A DNA stretch of 64,000 bases, taken from NCBI RefSeq assembly GCF_009827405.1, contig NZ_WTYY01000005.1, forward strand, positions 1-64,000. Direction: 5' to 3'. Positions 42,147-51,486 of the stretch are shown one piece after another. The translations under genes and the position numbers were made by a program. This DNA is from Alteraurantiacibacter aestuarii (GTDB lineage: Bacteria > Pseudomonadota > Alphaproteobacteria > Sphingomonadales > Sphingomonadaceae). The notes under the pieces were generated by a model. The model was given only the letters and a program-made list of their open reading frames with translations, was not told where the DNA came from and ran no database searches. Numbering within the stretch: the first letter of the stretch is position 1; each line of letters starts with the position of its first letter.

Positions 42147-44090
42147 ATGAGCGAAAATCGCGAACCGGAAAACAATCCCAACCCGTGGATGAAGAGCATG
42201 GTGGTTTGGGGCGGGATTTTTCTCGCCCTGCTGCTGACTGTCTCCATGTTTGGCGGGCCGAGTGAACCTGCGGGCACGCAGATCAGCTATTCCGATTTCC
42301 GCAACAAGATTGCCGAGGGCAGTGTTGAAAGCGTGACGATCAGTCCTGATCGCATTGTCGGCACATTGAAGAACGATGGCGCCTTCACCACCACTCCGGT
42401 GACGAGCGACCCTGGCCTCACGCAATTGCTGGAAGACAATGGCGTCGAGTTTTCCGGCGCGCAGCCTGAACAGATGAGCGTCCTGTGGGTGGTGCTGATC
42501 CAGGCGCTGCCGTTCATCCTGATCCTGGGCATTGCTTTCTTTGCGCTGCGCCAGGTGCAGAAGGGCGGCGGATCGGGCGCGATGGGCTTTGGCAAATCCA
42601 AGGCCAAGCTGCTGACCGAAAAGCAGGGTCGCGTCACTTTCCAGGATGTCGCCGGCATTGATGAAGCGCGCGAAGAGCTTGAGGAAATCGTCGAATTCCT
42701 GCGTGATCCGCAGCGCTTTTCCAAGCTGGGTGGCCAGATTCCCAAGGGTGCTTTGCTGGTCGGCTCGCCCGGTACCGGCAAGACGCTGCTCGCCCGCGCC
42801 ATCGCCGGCGAGGCGCGCGTGCCCTTCTTCACCATTTCAGGCTCCGACTTTGTCGAAATGTTCGTGGGTGTGGGCGCCAGCCGCGTGCGCGACATGTTCG
42901 AACAGGCCAAGAAGAACGCACCGTGCATCGTGTTTATCGACGAGATTGACGCCGTGGGCCGCCACCGTGGCAATGGCATCGGCAATTCCAATGATGAGCG
43001 CGAGCAGACGCTGAACCAGCTGCTGGTGGAGATGGATGGTTTTGAGGCCAATGAAGGCATCATCATCATCGCCGCCACCAACCGCCCCGACGTGCTCGAC
43101 CCCGCGCTCCTGCGTCCGGGCCGGTTTGACCGCCAGGTGGTGGTGCCGATCCCCGATATCGACGGGCGCGAGAAGATTCTGGCCGTGCACATGAAGAAGG
43201 TGCCGCTGGCTCCCGATGTGAACCCGCGCACCATTGCGCGCGGCACGCCGGGCTTTTCCGGCGCGGATCTTGCCAACCTCGTCAACGAAGCTGCCCTGCT
43301 GGCCGCGCGTCGCAACAAGCGCCTGGTCGCCATGCAGGAATTCGAGGACGCCAAGGACAAGGTGATGATGGGGACTGAGCGCCGGTCCATGGTGATGACC
43401 GAGGATGAGAAGAAGATGACCGCCTATCATGAGGCCGGCCATGCGATCGTCTCTGTCCATGAAGAGGCATCGGACCCGATCCACAAGGCCACCATCATCC
43501 CGCGTGGCCGTGCGCTGGGCATGGTGATGCGCCTGCCGGAACGGGACAATTACTCCTATCACCGGGACAAGATGCACGCCAATCTGGCGGTTTCCATGGG
43601 TGGCCGCGTGGCGGAAGAAATCATCTTCGGCCATGACAAGGTCAGCTCTGGCGCCAGCTCCGATATCCAGTACGCCACCGATCTGGCGCGCAACATGGTC
43701 ACCCGCTGGGGCATGAGCGACAAGCTCGGCCCGCTGCAATATGAGGCAAGTCAGGAAGGCTATCTGGGCATGGGCACGACCCAGCGCACAATGGCATCTG
43801 ATGAGACCAACAAGCTGATCGACGCCGAAATCAAGCATCTGGTGGAAGGGGCGCACAAGCGCGCGACTGACCTGCTCAAGACGCATGAGGACCAGCTGCA
43901 CCTGCTGGCACAGGCGATGCTGGAATATGAAACGCTGACCGGTGACGAGATCACCGAACTGCTCGATACCGGCAAGATCGATCGTCCCGAAGCGCCCAGC
44001 GGCCCGGCGGCGGTGGTGCCGGTCCACGGCTCCGCCATTCCCAAGGCAGGCAAGCGCTTTGGCGGAGACGGCGCACCGCAGGGCGCGTAA
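42147..44090 (+). CDS. ftsH: ATP-dependent zinc metalloprotease FtsH
   Basis: 647 residues, standard length. Two membrane helices (about 17-34 and 109-130) bracket a small periplasmic domain. The AAA+ core shows Walker A GSPGTGKT, Walker [13 protein letters not shown] and the SRH ([20 protein letters not shown], ending here). The protease domain carries HEAGH (zinc) and the third ligand Asp in SSGASSDIQ. It degrades membrane and regulatory proteins at the inner membrane. ATG 42147 follows AAAGGA; TTG 42141 is an alternative two codons upstream. Confidence 0.97.
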   Translation: MSENREPENNPNPWMKSMVVWGGIFLALLLTVSMFGGPSEPAGTQISYSDFRNKIAEGSVESVTISPDRIVGTLKNDGAFTTTPVTSDPGLTQLLEDNGVEFSGAQPEQMSVLWVVLIQALPFILILGIAFFALRQVQKGGGSGAMGFGKSKAKLLTEKQGRVTFQDVAGIDEAREELEEIVEFLRDPQRFSKLGGQIPKGALLVGSPGTGKTLLARAIAGEARVPFFTISGSDFVEMFVGVGASRVRDMFEQAKKNAPCIVFIDEIDAVGRHRGNGIGNSNDEREQTLNQLLVEMDGFEANEGIIIIAATNRPDVLDPALLRPGRFDRQVVVPIPDIDGREKILAVHMKKVPLAPDVNPRTIARGTPGFSGADLANLVNEAALLAARRNKRLVAMQEFEDAKDKVMMGTERRSMVMTEDEKKMTAYHEAGHAIVSVHEEASDPIHKATIIPRGRALGMVMRLPERDNYSYHRDKMHANLAVSMGGRVAEEIIFGHDKVSSGASSDIQYATDLARNMVTRWGMSDKLGPLQYEASQEGYLGMGTTQRTMASDETNKLIDAEIKHLVEGAHKRATDLLKTHEDQLHLLAQAMLEYETLTGDEITELLDTGKIDRPEAPSGPAAVVPVHGSAIPKAGKRFGGDGAPQGA

Positions 44091-44123
44091 CTCCCGCACG
44101 AATGACATGACTGAACAACAACA

Positions 44124-44153
44124 GGGCGGTGCAGCGATGCGCCGCCCTTTTCC
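44124..44153 (+). terminator. Rho-independent terminator of ftsH
   Basis: Stem GGGCGG (44124-44129) with CCGCCC (44142-44147), followed by TTTTCCTT. It lies 34 bases after the ftsH stop and just before the convergent DUF3667 gene ends. Confidence 0.65.
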
Positions 44154-44156
44154 TTG

Positions 44157-45227
44157 TCAGAAGGCGCCGAGCAGCAGCAGTGCCTGCAGGAACAGCAGCA
44201 CGATCAGGAAGATCAGCAACAGCAGCGCCACCAGCCGCCAGATGGCCGAGAAGCGCGACAGGCCGTAGGCTCCGCGCAATTGCTTGTAGATGTGCAGGGG
44301 TGCCAGCGTGGCAAAGGCGGTGAACAGCCATCCGCCGCCGACGCCCAGCCACCCCAGCACCGACAGCACGACGAAGAACAGCGTCATGAAGCTGAGCGAA
44401 TAGGTCACGAAAATGGCGTGATCATACCCCTTGAACCGGCGTTTCCACGCGAACAGCAGCCATACGAAGGGGATGGAGATCGGAATTAGCAGCCAGGAGA
44501 ACTTGTAGCTGTTCGCCTGCAATTTGTAGAGCATCAGGCTGGGGTTCTCTCGCCACTTCTTGCCGATACCATCGTCAATGAAGGCAACACCTGTCGGCTT
44601 GATCGACATGTTGGCGCCCAGATTCTCACTGATGGTGTAACTTCTCACCAGCCGCATGGCGGCAAGCGCTTCGCTGGCTTCACTCAGCCGCGTCTCCGCA
44701 GCGGCGCGGCCGGGGTCAGTGGCGGAAAGGCGGTCAAGCTCTGTCTGCGCGGCATTCTGCGCCGCCTCAGCCTCCACCATCCCCGTCTCAATCCCGCGCT
44801 GGACGGGGTTATTGGTCTGCAGATCGGTAGGAGCGGTAATGCCCAGCATCTGGAACACGGCGAACATCAGGAAAACGGAAAACAGGAACAGCGCCATGGG
44901 TGAGACAAAGCGCGCCCGGGCCCCTTCGATATAGCGCCGCGTCAGCCTGCCCGGACGCAGCACCAGCAAGGGCAATGTGCGCCACATCTTGCCATCCAGA
45001 TGCAGCGCGCCATGCATCAGATCATGCCAGAAAGCGCCGATCGTGCGGTGTACATGGCCGTGCTGGCCGCAGGCGTGGCAATAGGCACCAATCAGCGGCG
45101 TGTCGCAATTGAGGCAATTGTCCGGCTGGTGCGGGTGCTTGCCCTGCGCGCCCGAATGCGGCTCCAGCGCACGGGCGAACAGGCCGCCTTCCGCAGCCGT
45201 GCCGATACCATCGAGAATGTCGCTCAT
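44157..45227 (-). CDS. DUF3667-type membrane protein with zinc ribbon
   Basis: 356 residues from ATG 45227 (GGTGGGGG about seven bases upstream). An N-terminal zinc ribbon CLNCDTPLIGAYCHACGQ (about 38-55) is followed by RTIGAFWHDLMHGALHLDGK, typical of DUF3667, then about six membrane helices with a Gln/Ala/Glu-rich soluble insert between helices 1 and 2. Function unknown. The long upstream frame to 45626 is probably not translated. Confidence 0.75.
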   Translation of the reverse strand: MSDILDGIGTAAEGGLFARALEPHSGAQGKHPHQPDNCLNCDTPLIGAYCHACGQHGHVHRTIGAFWHDLMHGALHLDGKMWRTLPLLVLRPGRLTRRYIEGARARFVSPMALFLFSVFLMFAVFQMLGITAPTDLQTNNPVQRGIETGMVEAEAAQNAAQTELDRLSATDPGRAAAETRLSEASEALAAMRLVRSYTISENLGANMSIKPTGVAFIDDGIGKKWRENPSLMLYKLQANSYKFSWLLIPISIPFVWLLFAWKRRFKGYDHAIFVTYSLSFMTLFFVVLSVLGWLGVGGGWLFTAFATLAPLHIYKQLRGAYGLSRFSAIWRLVALLLLIFLIVLLFLQALLLLGAF

Positions 45228-45308
45228 GCCCCCACCATGCGGACATTGTATCCACCAGTCCCGCGCAGGTCGAGGCCGCTCGCGCATATCTGCTGGCGCT
45301 CTGGGTCT

Positions 45309-45383
45309 CTGTAAAACTATTTGGACAATTGCTGTAAAAACACTTTGACAATCCTCTCGTGATTGTCCAAATGTTTTTACAGC
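45309..45383 (+). promoter_or_regulatory. Operator-like array upstream of the second XRE/membrane module
   Basis: A near-perfect inverted repeat with 23-base arms (45331-45353 and 45361-45383, 21 of 23 positions paired) and a seven-base loop CTCTCGT. A third copy of the same half lies in direct orientation at 45309-45329. The shared core is CTGTAAAAACA-N4-GACAAT. The repeat ends 16 bases before the start at 45400. TTGACA (45345-45350) lies inside, a possible -35. Confidence 0.7.
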
Positions 45384-45399
45384 AAGATGGAGACGCAAC

Positions 45400-45801
45400 A
45401 TGGAAATAAGCAAACATCGCAAGAAGGTTCTGGGGGCAGGGGCGCTGGCCTTTGTCGCGGCGATTGCCGCAGGGATCGCGGGCGGACAGATCCTGCGGCT
45501 GGGCGGCGGAAACCTGCCCTTTGCCGTCACCTTTGCCCTGCTGACGTTCGTCCTGATCGCGGCGCTGCTGGCCACACGCCCGTGGTGGAACAGGCTGGAT
45601 GATGTGGAGCGCGATGCGCATACCAACAGCTTTTACTGGGGCGGTACCTTTGGTGCCGGAACGGCAATGCTGGGTCTGGTTGCGTGGGCCGGCACGCAAA
45701 GCGATCTGGCGCGCGGCAGCCTGATCACCTTTGCCGCGATGACAGCAGGTTACGGCGTGTTCTGGCTGGTCTGGTGGCTGCGCCGCCGGGGTGAGGCCTG
45801 A
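45400..45801 (+). CDS. Small four-helix membrane protein, module partner of XRE regulator
   Basis: 133 residues with four hydrophobic helices (about 11-32, 39-58, 77-97, 105-122) and no motif that I recognise. The stop overlaps the next start (TGATG). The same layout as 37162-37584 followed by an HTH gene suggests a shared family design; the primary sequences are not obviously alike beyond hydrophobic pattern and the DDVERD/TDEFLR type loop after helix 2. Confidence 0.65.
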   Translation: MEISKHRKKVLGAGALAFVAAIAAGIAGGQILRLGGGNLPFAVTFALLTFVLIAALLATRPWWNRLDDVERDAHTNSFYWGGTFGAGTAMLGLVAWAGTQSDLARGSLITFAAMTAGYGVFWLVWWLRRRGEA

Positions 45802-46004
45802 TGCGCAACTGCCTGCGCCAGCTGCGGACACAAAAAGGCCTCAACCAGGGCGAGCTGGCCGACCTGATCGAAGTCTCCCGCCAGACAATCAACGCGGTGG
45901 AGGCAGACAAATATGATCCGTCGCTGCCGATGGCCTACCGGCTGGCGGCCTTCTTCAACGTTCCGGTGGAGGAGCTGTTCTTCAACCCCTTCCGCGAGTC
46001 TTAA
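45801..46004 (+). CDS. Short XRE-family HTH regulator
   Basis: 67 residues. HTH: GLNQGELADLIEVSRQTINAVE, quoted in two parts as GLNQGELADLIEV and SRQTINAVE, then KYDPSLPMAYRLAAFFNVPVEE. It shares KYDPSLP, the SRQ(S/T)(V/I)NA(I/V)E recognition helix and the VEE/IEE tail with the protein at 36965-37162. It is probably a repressor that binds the palindrome at 45309-45383. Confidence 0.85.
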   Translation: MRNCLRQLRTQKGLNQGELADLIEVSRQTINAVEADKYDPSLPMAYRLAAFFNVPVEELFFNPFRES

Positions 46005-46111
46005 CCGGCCGCGTTTCGGGCTGCTTATCGGGGCGCAGGGCGTGCACCACCGCCGCCAATGGCTGGCCAAATTCCTTTCGATGATCTATCTTTCCCGCGC
46101 TGGGGGCAACT

Positions 46112-46927
46112 ATGTGGGAAAAGATTCGTACAGAACTGGAGAAAACCGGAACGACATTTTCCGACGGAATGTCTTCGGTAGTTGCAAAGGCGTCCAATAA
46201 TTCGATAACTATATGGCGTCTGCTGGCATGTGTGCTTGGCGCGGCCCTGTTCTTCTACTGGCCCAGTTATTTCAGTCTAATTTTCCTCACAATCGTCTTT
46301 TGTATTACCTTGTGGCTTTTCCTCAAGGACAGTTCGCACGACAGCCGACACAGCATGGAAGGGTTGGCGGCCTTCCTATCGTGTCTGGCGCTGCTGCTGG
46401 CCGGATACTGGTACTTCGTTGACCGGCGGGGAATTCCCAAACTCAACGCCGTGCCGATTGTTCAGGTTTGGCCTGTGGGGGATCACAAGGCGTTCGTCAG
46501 GGTAGAACTGCTGCTCGAAAACGTCGGCAATACCGATATCGATATCGCCCCTGATGACGATAAGTTCTTCCTGGAGATCGGCCAGGTCCTGCCCGTTACC
46601 GGATCAGATATCGAAACGTTGACCCAGGACTACCACCCGCTGGAAAAAGGCGGCGAACCGTTGATGATCATCCGGACAGACCGTTATCCATCCCGGGCAC
46701 TGATTGTTGGCGGAATGGACCTGAAGATCGAATCCGGGGAGACTGAGAGGCGCTATTTCAAGGCCCTCATTCCATGTGTGGACGGGCTGGTTGCATCGGC
46801 CCGGGTGGAAGTGCCCAAACGGCTGGACCGGTTGCAGAGATTTTTCGAGGACGATCAGCGCCAGCATGTGTGGCGCGGTCAGTCTGTTTCCAAAATTATA
46901 GAAAGCTGTTCAATCGAAGGAGAGTAG
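46112..46927 (+). CDS. Membrane protein of unknown function
   Basis: 271 residues. Three hydrophobic helices lie near 36-52, 55-72 and 83-101, with a soluble ~165-residue C-terminal domain (alternating strands, LLLENVGNTDIDIAPDDDKFFLEIG) that resembles no family I know. The gene is visibly less GC-rich than its neighbours, with more AT-ending codons, so it may be a recent acquisition. A lipoprotein gene follows immediately (two-base gap). Confidence 0.6.
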   Translation: MWEKIRTELEKTGTTFSDGMSSVVAKASNNSITIWRLLACVLGAALFFYWPSYFSLIFLTIVFCITLWLFLKDSSHDSRHSMEGLAAFLSCLALLLAGYWYFVDRRGIPKLNAVPIVQVWPVGDHKAFVRVELLLENVGNTDIDIAPDDDKFFLEIGQVLPVTGSDIETLTQDYHPLEKGGEPLMIIRTDRYPSRALIVGGMDLKIESGETERRYFKALIPCVDGLVASARVEVPKRLDRLQRFFEDDQRQHVWRGQSVSKIIESCSIEGE

Positions 46928-46928
46928 G

Positions 46929-47195
46929 GTGAAGAAATATCTCAAGGTCTTCAACGCTGTGGTTCTGGGCGCTTCGGTGGTTGCACTGGCGGCGTGTTCG
47001 CAAGAAACGGCTGATTCAAGCGCAGAAGAAGCCATGGCCGATGTAGAGGCCAATGCTGACGCGATGCTTGCAGACGAAGGCGCGGGTCTGGACTCTGCAG
47101 ACGCCATGGACGGCGCGATGGACGAAGCAGCCGAAGCCATGGAGGATATGGGCGAAAGCAGCGGGATTGGTGAAGGTCCCGGTACTGTGGAATAG
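46929..47195 (+). CDS. Small acidic lipoprotein
   Basis: 88 residues starting at GTG. A lipoprotein signal ends with lipobox VALAAC (Cys about 23). The mature part is almost wholly Ala, Asp, Glu, Met, Ser and Gly, without aromatic residues, so it is probably unfolded. Unknown function. It converges with the ParA gene. Confidence 0.65.
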   Translation: MKKYLKVFNAVVLGASVVALAACSQETADSSAEEAMADVEANADAMLADEGAGLDSADAMDGAMDEAAEAMEDMGESSGIGEGPGTVE

Positions 47196-47210
47196 CTGCG
47201 CGCTTCTGGA

Positions 47211-47945
47211 TCACCCCTTCTGCGTCAGCTTGCGTTCTATCGCGGTCCATAGCTGGCCAAAGCTGCGGGCGGCGGGGCTGGTGGGGGCGAAGTCTCCAAC
47301 TGGGCGCTGCAATACCGCGCATTGCTCCACCGCGCTGGCTTGCGGGATGGCGGGCCAGGTCCTGTTCTCCTCACGCGCCTGACGGTGCAGGTTGCGCCGC
47401 ATGTCGAGCATGGAGAGGACGGGCAGGATCGGCGGATGGCTCTTGGTCTGGTCGCGGATCTCGCGCGTCACCATCTCGAACGCGCGCGCCGATAAGGGCG
47501 AGGGCGGCAGTGGCACGATCACGCAGGTCGCTGCTCGCACAACCTGCGCGCTGATTTCATTGAGCACGGGCGGGCAGTCCAGGATGATCCGCTCATACCG
47601 CCCCGCCAGCGTTTCGGTCAGCTTTGCGAGCCGCTTCTTCTTGCCGATCCGCGCGAGGATGGAATCGAGATCGCGCAGGCTTTCATCGGCGGGCAGAATG
47701 TCGAGCCGGTCAAAAGCGGTCTTGCGGATCAGATCGGCAGGGTCGGCCTCTCGGTCAAAGATCGATCCCGCCTGCGCCTTCTTGCGCGGTTCCACGCCGT
47801 ACAGGAATCCCGCACCGCCGGCGGCATCCAGATCCCACAGCAGGGTCTTGCGGCATGAAATGCTGGCGGAAAACCACGCCAGGTTTGCCGCAATCGTGGT
47901 TTTGCCCACGCCGCCTTTTACGCTGTAAACCGCGATGACCGCCAT
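47211..47945 (-). CDS. ParA/Soj-family ATPase
   Basis: 244 residues. Deviant Walker A KGGVGKTT near residue 10, the A' motif LLWDLDAAGG near 37 and a Walker B-like ILDCPPV near 125. ParA proteins segregate DNA or position proteins such as chemoreceptors or carboxysomes. No ParB or cargo gene is adjacent, so its role is open. Confidence 0.85.
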   Translation of the reverse strand: MAVIAVYSVKGGVGKTTIAANLAWFSASISCRKTLLWDLDAAGGAGFLYGVEPRKKAQAGSIFDREADPADLIRKTAFDRLDILPADESLRDLDSILARIGKKKRLAKLTETLAGRYERIILDCPPVLNEISAQVVRAATCVIVPLPPSPLSARAFEMVTREIRDQTKSHPPILPVLSMLDMRRNLHRQAREENRTWPAIPQASAVEQCAVLQRPVGDFAPTSPAARSFGQLWTAIERKLTQKG

Positions 47946-48077
47946 TGTGTGGTGTCTTGCCCCCTCTTGCTGCGCAGATGCCAGAACATGGTGGCGGGGA
48001 TCACCCGTCGTCGCAAGATGTCATGCAAAGGACATATCTTGCCAATCATCCCTGGAACGACCTCGGCGCTGCAAACA

Positions 48078-48106
48078 AAAAGGGCCGCGCCTTGTGAGCG
48101 CGGCCC
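48078..48106 (-). terminator. Rho-independent terminator of rpoZ
   Basis: Perfect nine-base stem GGGCCGCGC (48082-48090) with GCGCGGCCC (48098-48106) and a seven-base loop. On the minus strand it is followed by TTTTTG (48081-48076). It lies 25 bases after the rpoZ stop. Confidence 0.85.
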
Positions 48107-48131
48107 TGTTGAAATTCACTCTGGCTGACAA

Positions 48132-48476
48132 TCAGCCGTCGTAATCGGCACCGATCGAGGTCGAACGGGCCGGAGCCGACGCGGACAGGCGCATGGCCTC
48201 CGCCGACTGGCTCAGCGAGCCGATTTCATCGGCTTCGTCTTCTTCATCGGGCAGGAAGTTCTGCATCGACTGGACGAGCGATTCGGCCAGCTGCTTGGGC
48301 TTCACCGTCTGCTCGGCAATTTCACGCAGGGCGACAACGGGGTTCTTGTCCCGGTCACGGTCAATGGTCAGCTCCGCACCGCCGGAAATCTCACGCGCAC
48401 GCTGGGCTGCCAGCAGGACGAGATCAAAACGGTTGGGGACCTTGTCGACACAATCTTCGACGGTTACGCGCGCCAT
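48132..48476 (-). CDS. rpoZ: RNA polymerase omega subunit
   Basis: 114 residues. [29 protein letters not shown] is the omega core (split here as [13 protein letters not shown] and [16 protein letters not shown]), continued by [11 protein letters not shown]. The C-terminal ~45 residues are acidic and Ser/Ala-rich, as in other alphaproteobacterial omegas. It helps assemble RNA polymerase and may mediate ppGpp effects. ATG 48476 is chosen because MARVTVEDC is the conserved start. Confidence 0.95.
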   Translation of the reverse strand: MARVTVEDCVDKVPNRFDLVLLAAQRAREISGGAELTIDRDRDKNPVVALREIAEQTVKPKQLAESLVQSMQNFLPDEEDEADEIGSLSQSAEAMRLSASAPARSTSIGADYDG

Positions 48477-48582
48477 GTGGCACTCCAATTCTGCAAGCTA
48501 CTTGTTCGGAAAGGAGGCCAGATAGGTCAGACAGGCAAATTCGTCAAGGTTTTCCGGCGACAGAAGCCTGCTATCAGGGGCA

Positions 48583-49782
48583 ATGCCAGAGTGCGAAAAG
48601 GCCAGTACTGACGTGCCCGAATACCGTGACCCGATTCCCTTCCATGTCGAGGCACAGGGCCTGACGCTTGGCTTCTATCCCGCCGGACCGGACCGGCTGG
48701 AGCGCCTGCTGCGGCTGATCGGCGAAGCGCAGCACACGCTGGATATCGCCTTTTACATCTTCGCGCGCGACGCCAGCGGCATCGCCGTGCGCGATGCGCT
48801 GGTCGCTGCGGCCGGTCGCGGCGTGGCGGTGACGATCATCCTGGATGGCTTTGGCGCGGTGGCCGATGCGCAGTTCTTTGCCCCGCTGGTGGCGGCGGGC
48901 GGCACCTATCATTCCTTCCTGGCCAAACCCACGCGCCGCTATCTGATCCGCAACCACCAGAAGATCGTGATTGCCGACAAGGCCAAGGCCATGCTGGGCG
49001 GCTTCAATATTGAAGACAGCTATTTCGATCCGCCCGAGAAGAATGGCTGGAATGACCTGGCCTTCACCGTGACGGGCGAAGTCGTCGAACAGCTGGCACA
49101 GTGGTTTGCGCAGATGACGATTCTGGCGGCGACCGAAAAGGGCCAGTTCGGGGCCATCCGCAAGGCCGTGCGTGAATGGCGTGGCGGCAAGGGCGCGGTG
49201 CAATTGCTGATTGGCGGGCCGATGACGGGGCTTTCCAGCTGGGCGCGCTGTGTCAGTCACGATCTGCAGGAAGGGGAGCGGCTGGACATGATGATGGCCT
49301 ATTTCTCCCCGCCCCACCGCCTGCGCAAGCTGATCGAACAGATCGCCCGCAAGGGCCACACGCGGCTGGTGATGGCCGGCAAGTCCGACAATGGCGCCAC
49401 CATCGGGGCCAGCCGGGCGCTGTACCGGGAATTGCTGGAAGCGGGCGCGAACATCTGGGAATTTCAGCCGTGCAAACTGCACACCAAGCTGATCGTGCTC
49501 GACGATGCGGTCTATCTGGGCAGCGCCAATTTCGACATGCGCAGCCTCTATCTCAACATGGAGATCATGCTGCGCATTGAAGACGCCCATCTGGCCGATG
49601 TGATGCGGCAGTTCATCGTGCGGCATCTGGATGCATCGCAGGAAATCACGCCGCAGCTTCACCGGCGCAATTCCACGCTGTTCAACCGCATTCGCTGGAC
49701 GCTCAGCTGGTTCCTGGTGTCGGTGGTGGACTACACCGTCAGCCGCAAGCTCAACCTTGGCCTGTCTGGCGAGAGTCCCTGA
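48583..49782 (+). CDS. Phospholipase D / cardiolipin synthase-like protein
   Basis: 399 residues. Two PLD motifs: NHQKIVIADKAKAMLGGFN (His, Lys, Asp near 128-138) and LHTKLIVLDDAVYLGSANFD (His, Lys, Asp near 303-320). Bacterial cardiolipin synthases join two phosphatidylglycerols, but they usually have N-terminal membrane helices, which are absent here; a hydrophobic C-terminal stretch (IRWTLSWFLVSVVDYTVS) may associate with the membrane. It could therefore be a cardiolipin synthase of the ClsB/C type or another PLD enzyme. Confidence 0.85.
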   Translation: MPECEKASTDVPEYRDPIPFHVEAQGLTLGFYPAGPDRLERLLRLIGEAQHTLDIAFYIFARDASGIAVRDALVAAAGRGVAVTIILDGFGAVADAQFFAPLVAAGGTYHSFLAKPTRRYLIRNHQKIVIADKAKAMLGGFNIEDSYFDPPEKNGWNDLAFTVTGEVVEQLAQWFAQMTILAATEKGQFGAIRKAVREWRGGKGAVQLLIGGPMTGLSSWARCVSHDLQEGERLDMMMAYFSPPHRLRKLIEQIARKGHTRLVMAGKSDNGATIGASRALYRELLEAGANIWEFQPCKLHTKLIVLDDAVYLGSANFDMRSLYLNMEIMLRIEDAHLADVMRQFIVRHLDASQEITPQLHRRNSTLFNRIRWTLSWFLVSVVDYTVSRKLNLGLSGESP

Positions 49783-49803
49783 AGCAGGCTCGGCAGCGGG
49801 CGA

Positions 49804-51321
49804 TCAGTCGTAATCGCGGCCGGGATAATCGCCTTCTTCCAGATCGGTGAACTTGGTGATCTTGGCTTCGAACTTCAGCCGCACCTTGCCGGTGGAGCCG
49901 TGGCGCTGCTTGGCCACGATCAGTTCCGCCAGCCCGTGTACGCCCTCCATCTCCGCCACCCAGGCGTTATGCGCATCGTGGATCTTGGGATCGTCGGAGG
50001 CATTGGGCACCTTTGGCTCGCGCGAGAGGACGTAATAATCCTCGCGGAAGATGAACCACACCATGTCGGCATCCTGCTCGATCGATCCCGATTCGCGCAG
50101 GTCGGACAGCATCGGGCGCTTGTCCTCGCGCTGTTCCACCGCACGGCTGAGCTGGGACAGCGCGATCACCGGGACCTGCAATTCCTTGGCCAGCGTTTTC
50201 AGCCCGCGCGAAATCTCCGAAATCTCGTTCACGCGGTTGTCCTGCCCGCGGCCTGATCCTTGCAGCAATTGCAGGTAATCGACCACGATCAGGCCGATAT
50301 CGTGCCGCCGCTTCAACCGCCGCGCGCGGGTGCGCAGGGCGGAGATCGAGAGCGCGGGCGTATCGTCGATATACAGCGGCAGATCGGCCAGTCGCTGGCT
50401 GGCGCGGGACAGGTGCTGGAAATCCTCGCGGCTGATCTTGCCCATGCGCAGCGCTTCGGAAGGAATGCCCGACTGCTCGGCCAGGATACGCGTGGCGAGC
50501 TGGTCCTTGCTCATTTCCAGGCTGAATACGGCCACGCCTGCACCCACGGACTTTGCAATCTCGTCCTTCATGTCGCGCTTCAGACGCGCGGCGCAATTAT
50601 AGGCGATGTTCATCGCCAGCGCAGATTTGCCCATGCCGGGGCGGCCAGCCAGGATAATCAGATCCGAATCATGCAGGCCGCCACATTTGGAATTGATCGA
50701 TTCGAAGCCGGTGGTCTTGCCCGCGACATGGCCGCCGGAATTGAGCGCGGTCTCGATCAGGGTCAGCGCCTGCTTGCTGGCACTGCCGAAGCTTTCCGCC
50801 TCATTGCTGCCCGATGCGCCTTCGGCCACGCGGTAGAGCGCGGCTTCGGCCTCTTCGATCTGGCGCATCGGCTCGACCTCTTCGGAGGTGTCGAGCGCGC
50901 TTTCCACCAGCTCGCGGCCAACGCTCACCAGTTCGCGCAGCAGCGCCAGGTCATAAATCTGCTGGGCCAGTTCGCGCGGGGCCAGCAGGCCCTGCCCGTC
51001 CGCCGTCAGCTGCGCCAGATAGGCGGTGCCGCCCAGCTCCTTGAGCGCCTCGTCATCCTGGAAATAGGGTTTGAGCGTGACCGGAGTGACCACCATCTGG
51101 CGGTCTGTCAGCACCATGATCCGTTCAAACACGCGGGCATGCAGCGGTACGAAGAAATGATCCGGGTGCAGCGGAACGGTCAGTTCCTCCAGCACGCGGT
51201 TATCGATCAGCACCGCGCCAAGGAAGGCCGCCTCCGCCTCCAGATTGGCGGGCAGGGCGCGGCCGACCACAGCAGTGTCGGGCTTGGTATCGGATCGGAT
51301 CAGGAGGTCTTCATCGGACAT
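49804..51321 (-). CDS. dnaB: Replicative DNA helicase DnaB
   Basis: 505 residues, standard length. The N-terminal domain (residues about 20-125, LPANLEAEAAFLGAVLIDN) is followed by a RecA-like ATPase with Walker A GRPGMGKSALAMNIA near 227, Walker B IGLIVVDYLQLL near 345 and QLSRAVEQREDKRPMLSDLRESG near 395. It forms the hexamer that unwinds the replication fork. No intein insertion. Confidence 0.97.
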   Translation of the reverse strand: MSDEDLLIRSDTKPDTAVVGRALPANLEAEAAFLGAVLIDNRVLEELTVPLHPDHFFVPLHARVFERIMVLTDRQMVVTPVTLKPYFQDDEALKELGGTAYLAQLTADGQGLLAPRELAQQIYDLALLRELVSVGRELVESALDTSEEVEPMRQIEEAEAALYRVAEGASGSNEAESFGSASKQALTLIETALNSGGHVAGKTTGFESINSKCGGLHDSDLIILAGRPGMGKSALAMNIAYNCAARLKRDMKDEIAKSVGAGVAVFSLEMSKDQLATRILAEQSGIPSEALRMGKISREDFQHLSRASQRLADLPLYIDDTPALSISALRTRARRLKRRHDIGLIVVDYLQLLQGSGRGQDNRVNEISEISRGLKTLAKELQVPVIALSQLSRAVEQREDKRPMLSDLRESGSIEQDADMVWFIFREDYYVLSREPKVPNASDDPKIHDAHNAWVAEMEGVHGLAELIVAKQRHGSTGKVRLKFEAKITKFTDLEEGDYPGRDYD

Positions 51322-51486
51322 GGCAGCCTGATGGGCCAGCGCGCCTGCTCCTGCAAGATGGCTGCGGTGAATGGGGCCTGTGGATAGCGGGGATGACGTG
51401 GCCGAGCGCCCGCATCCGGCCAGGACTTCGCCCGTAAGCTGTCATTCTACTTCGCAATTGCACAATGAGCGTGGACCTGCGAAAAT

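Noticed and set aside
42837..44108. 423-residue minus-strand frame opposite FtsH
   Set aside because: Antisense to the FtsH AAA and protease motifs.
45228..45626. N-terminal extension of the DUF3667 frame
   Set aside because: It overlaps the XRE operator and the divergent membrane gene and has no matching family start; ATG 45227 fits the zinc ribbon.
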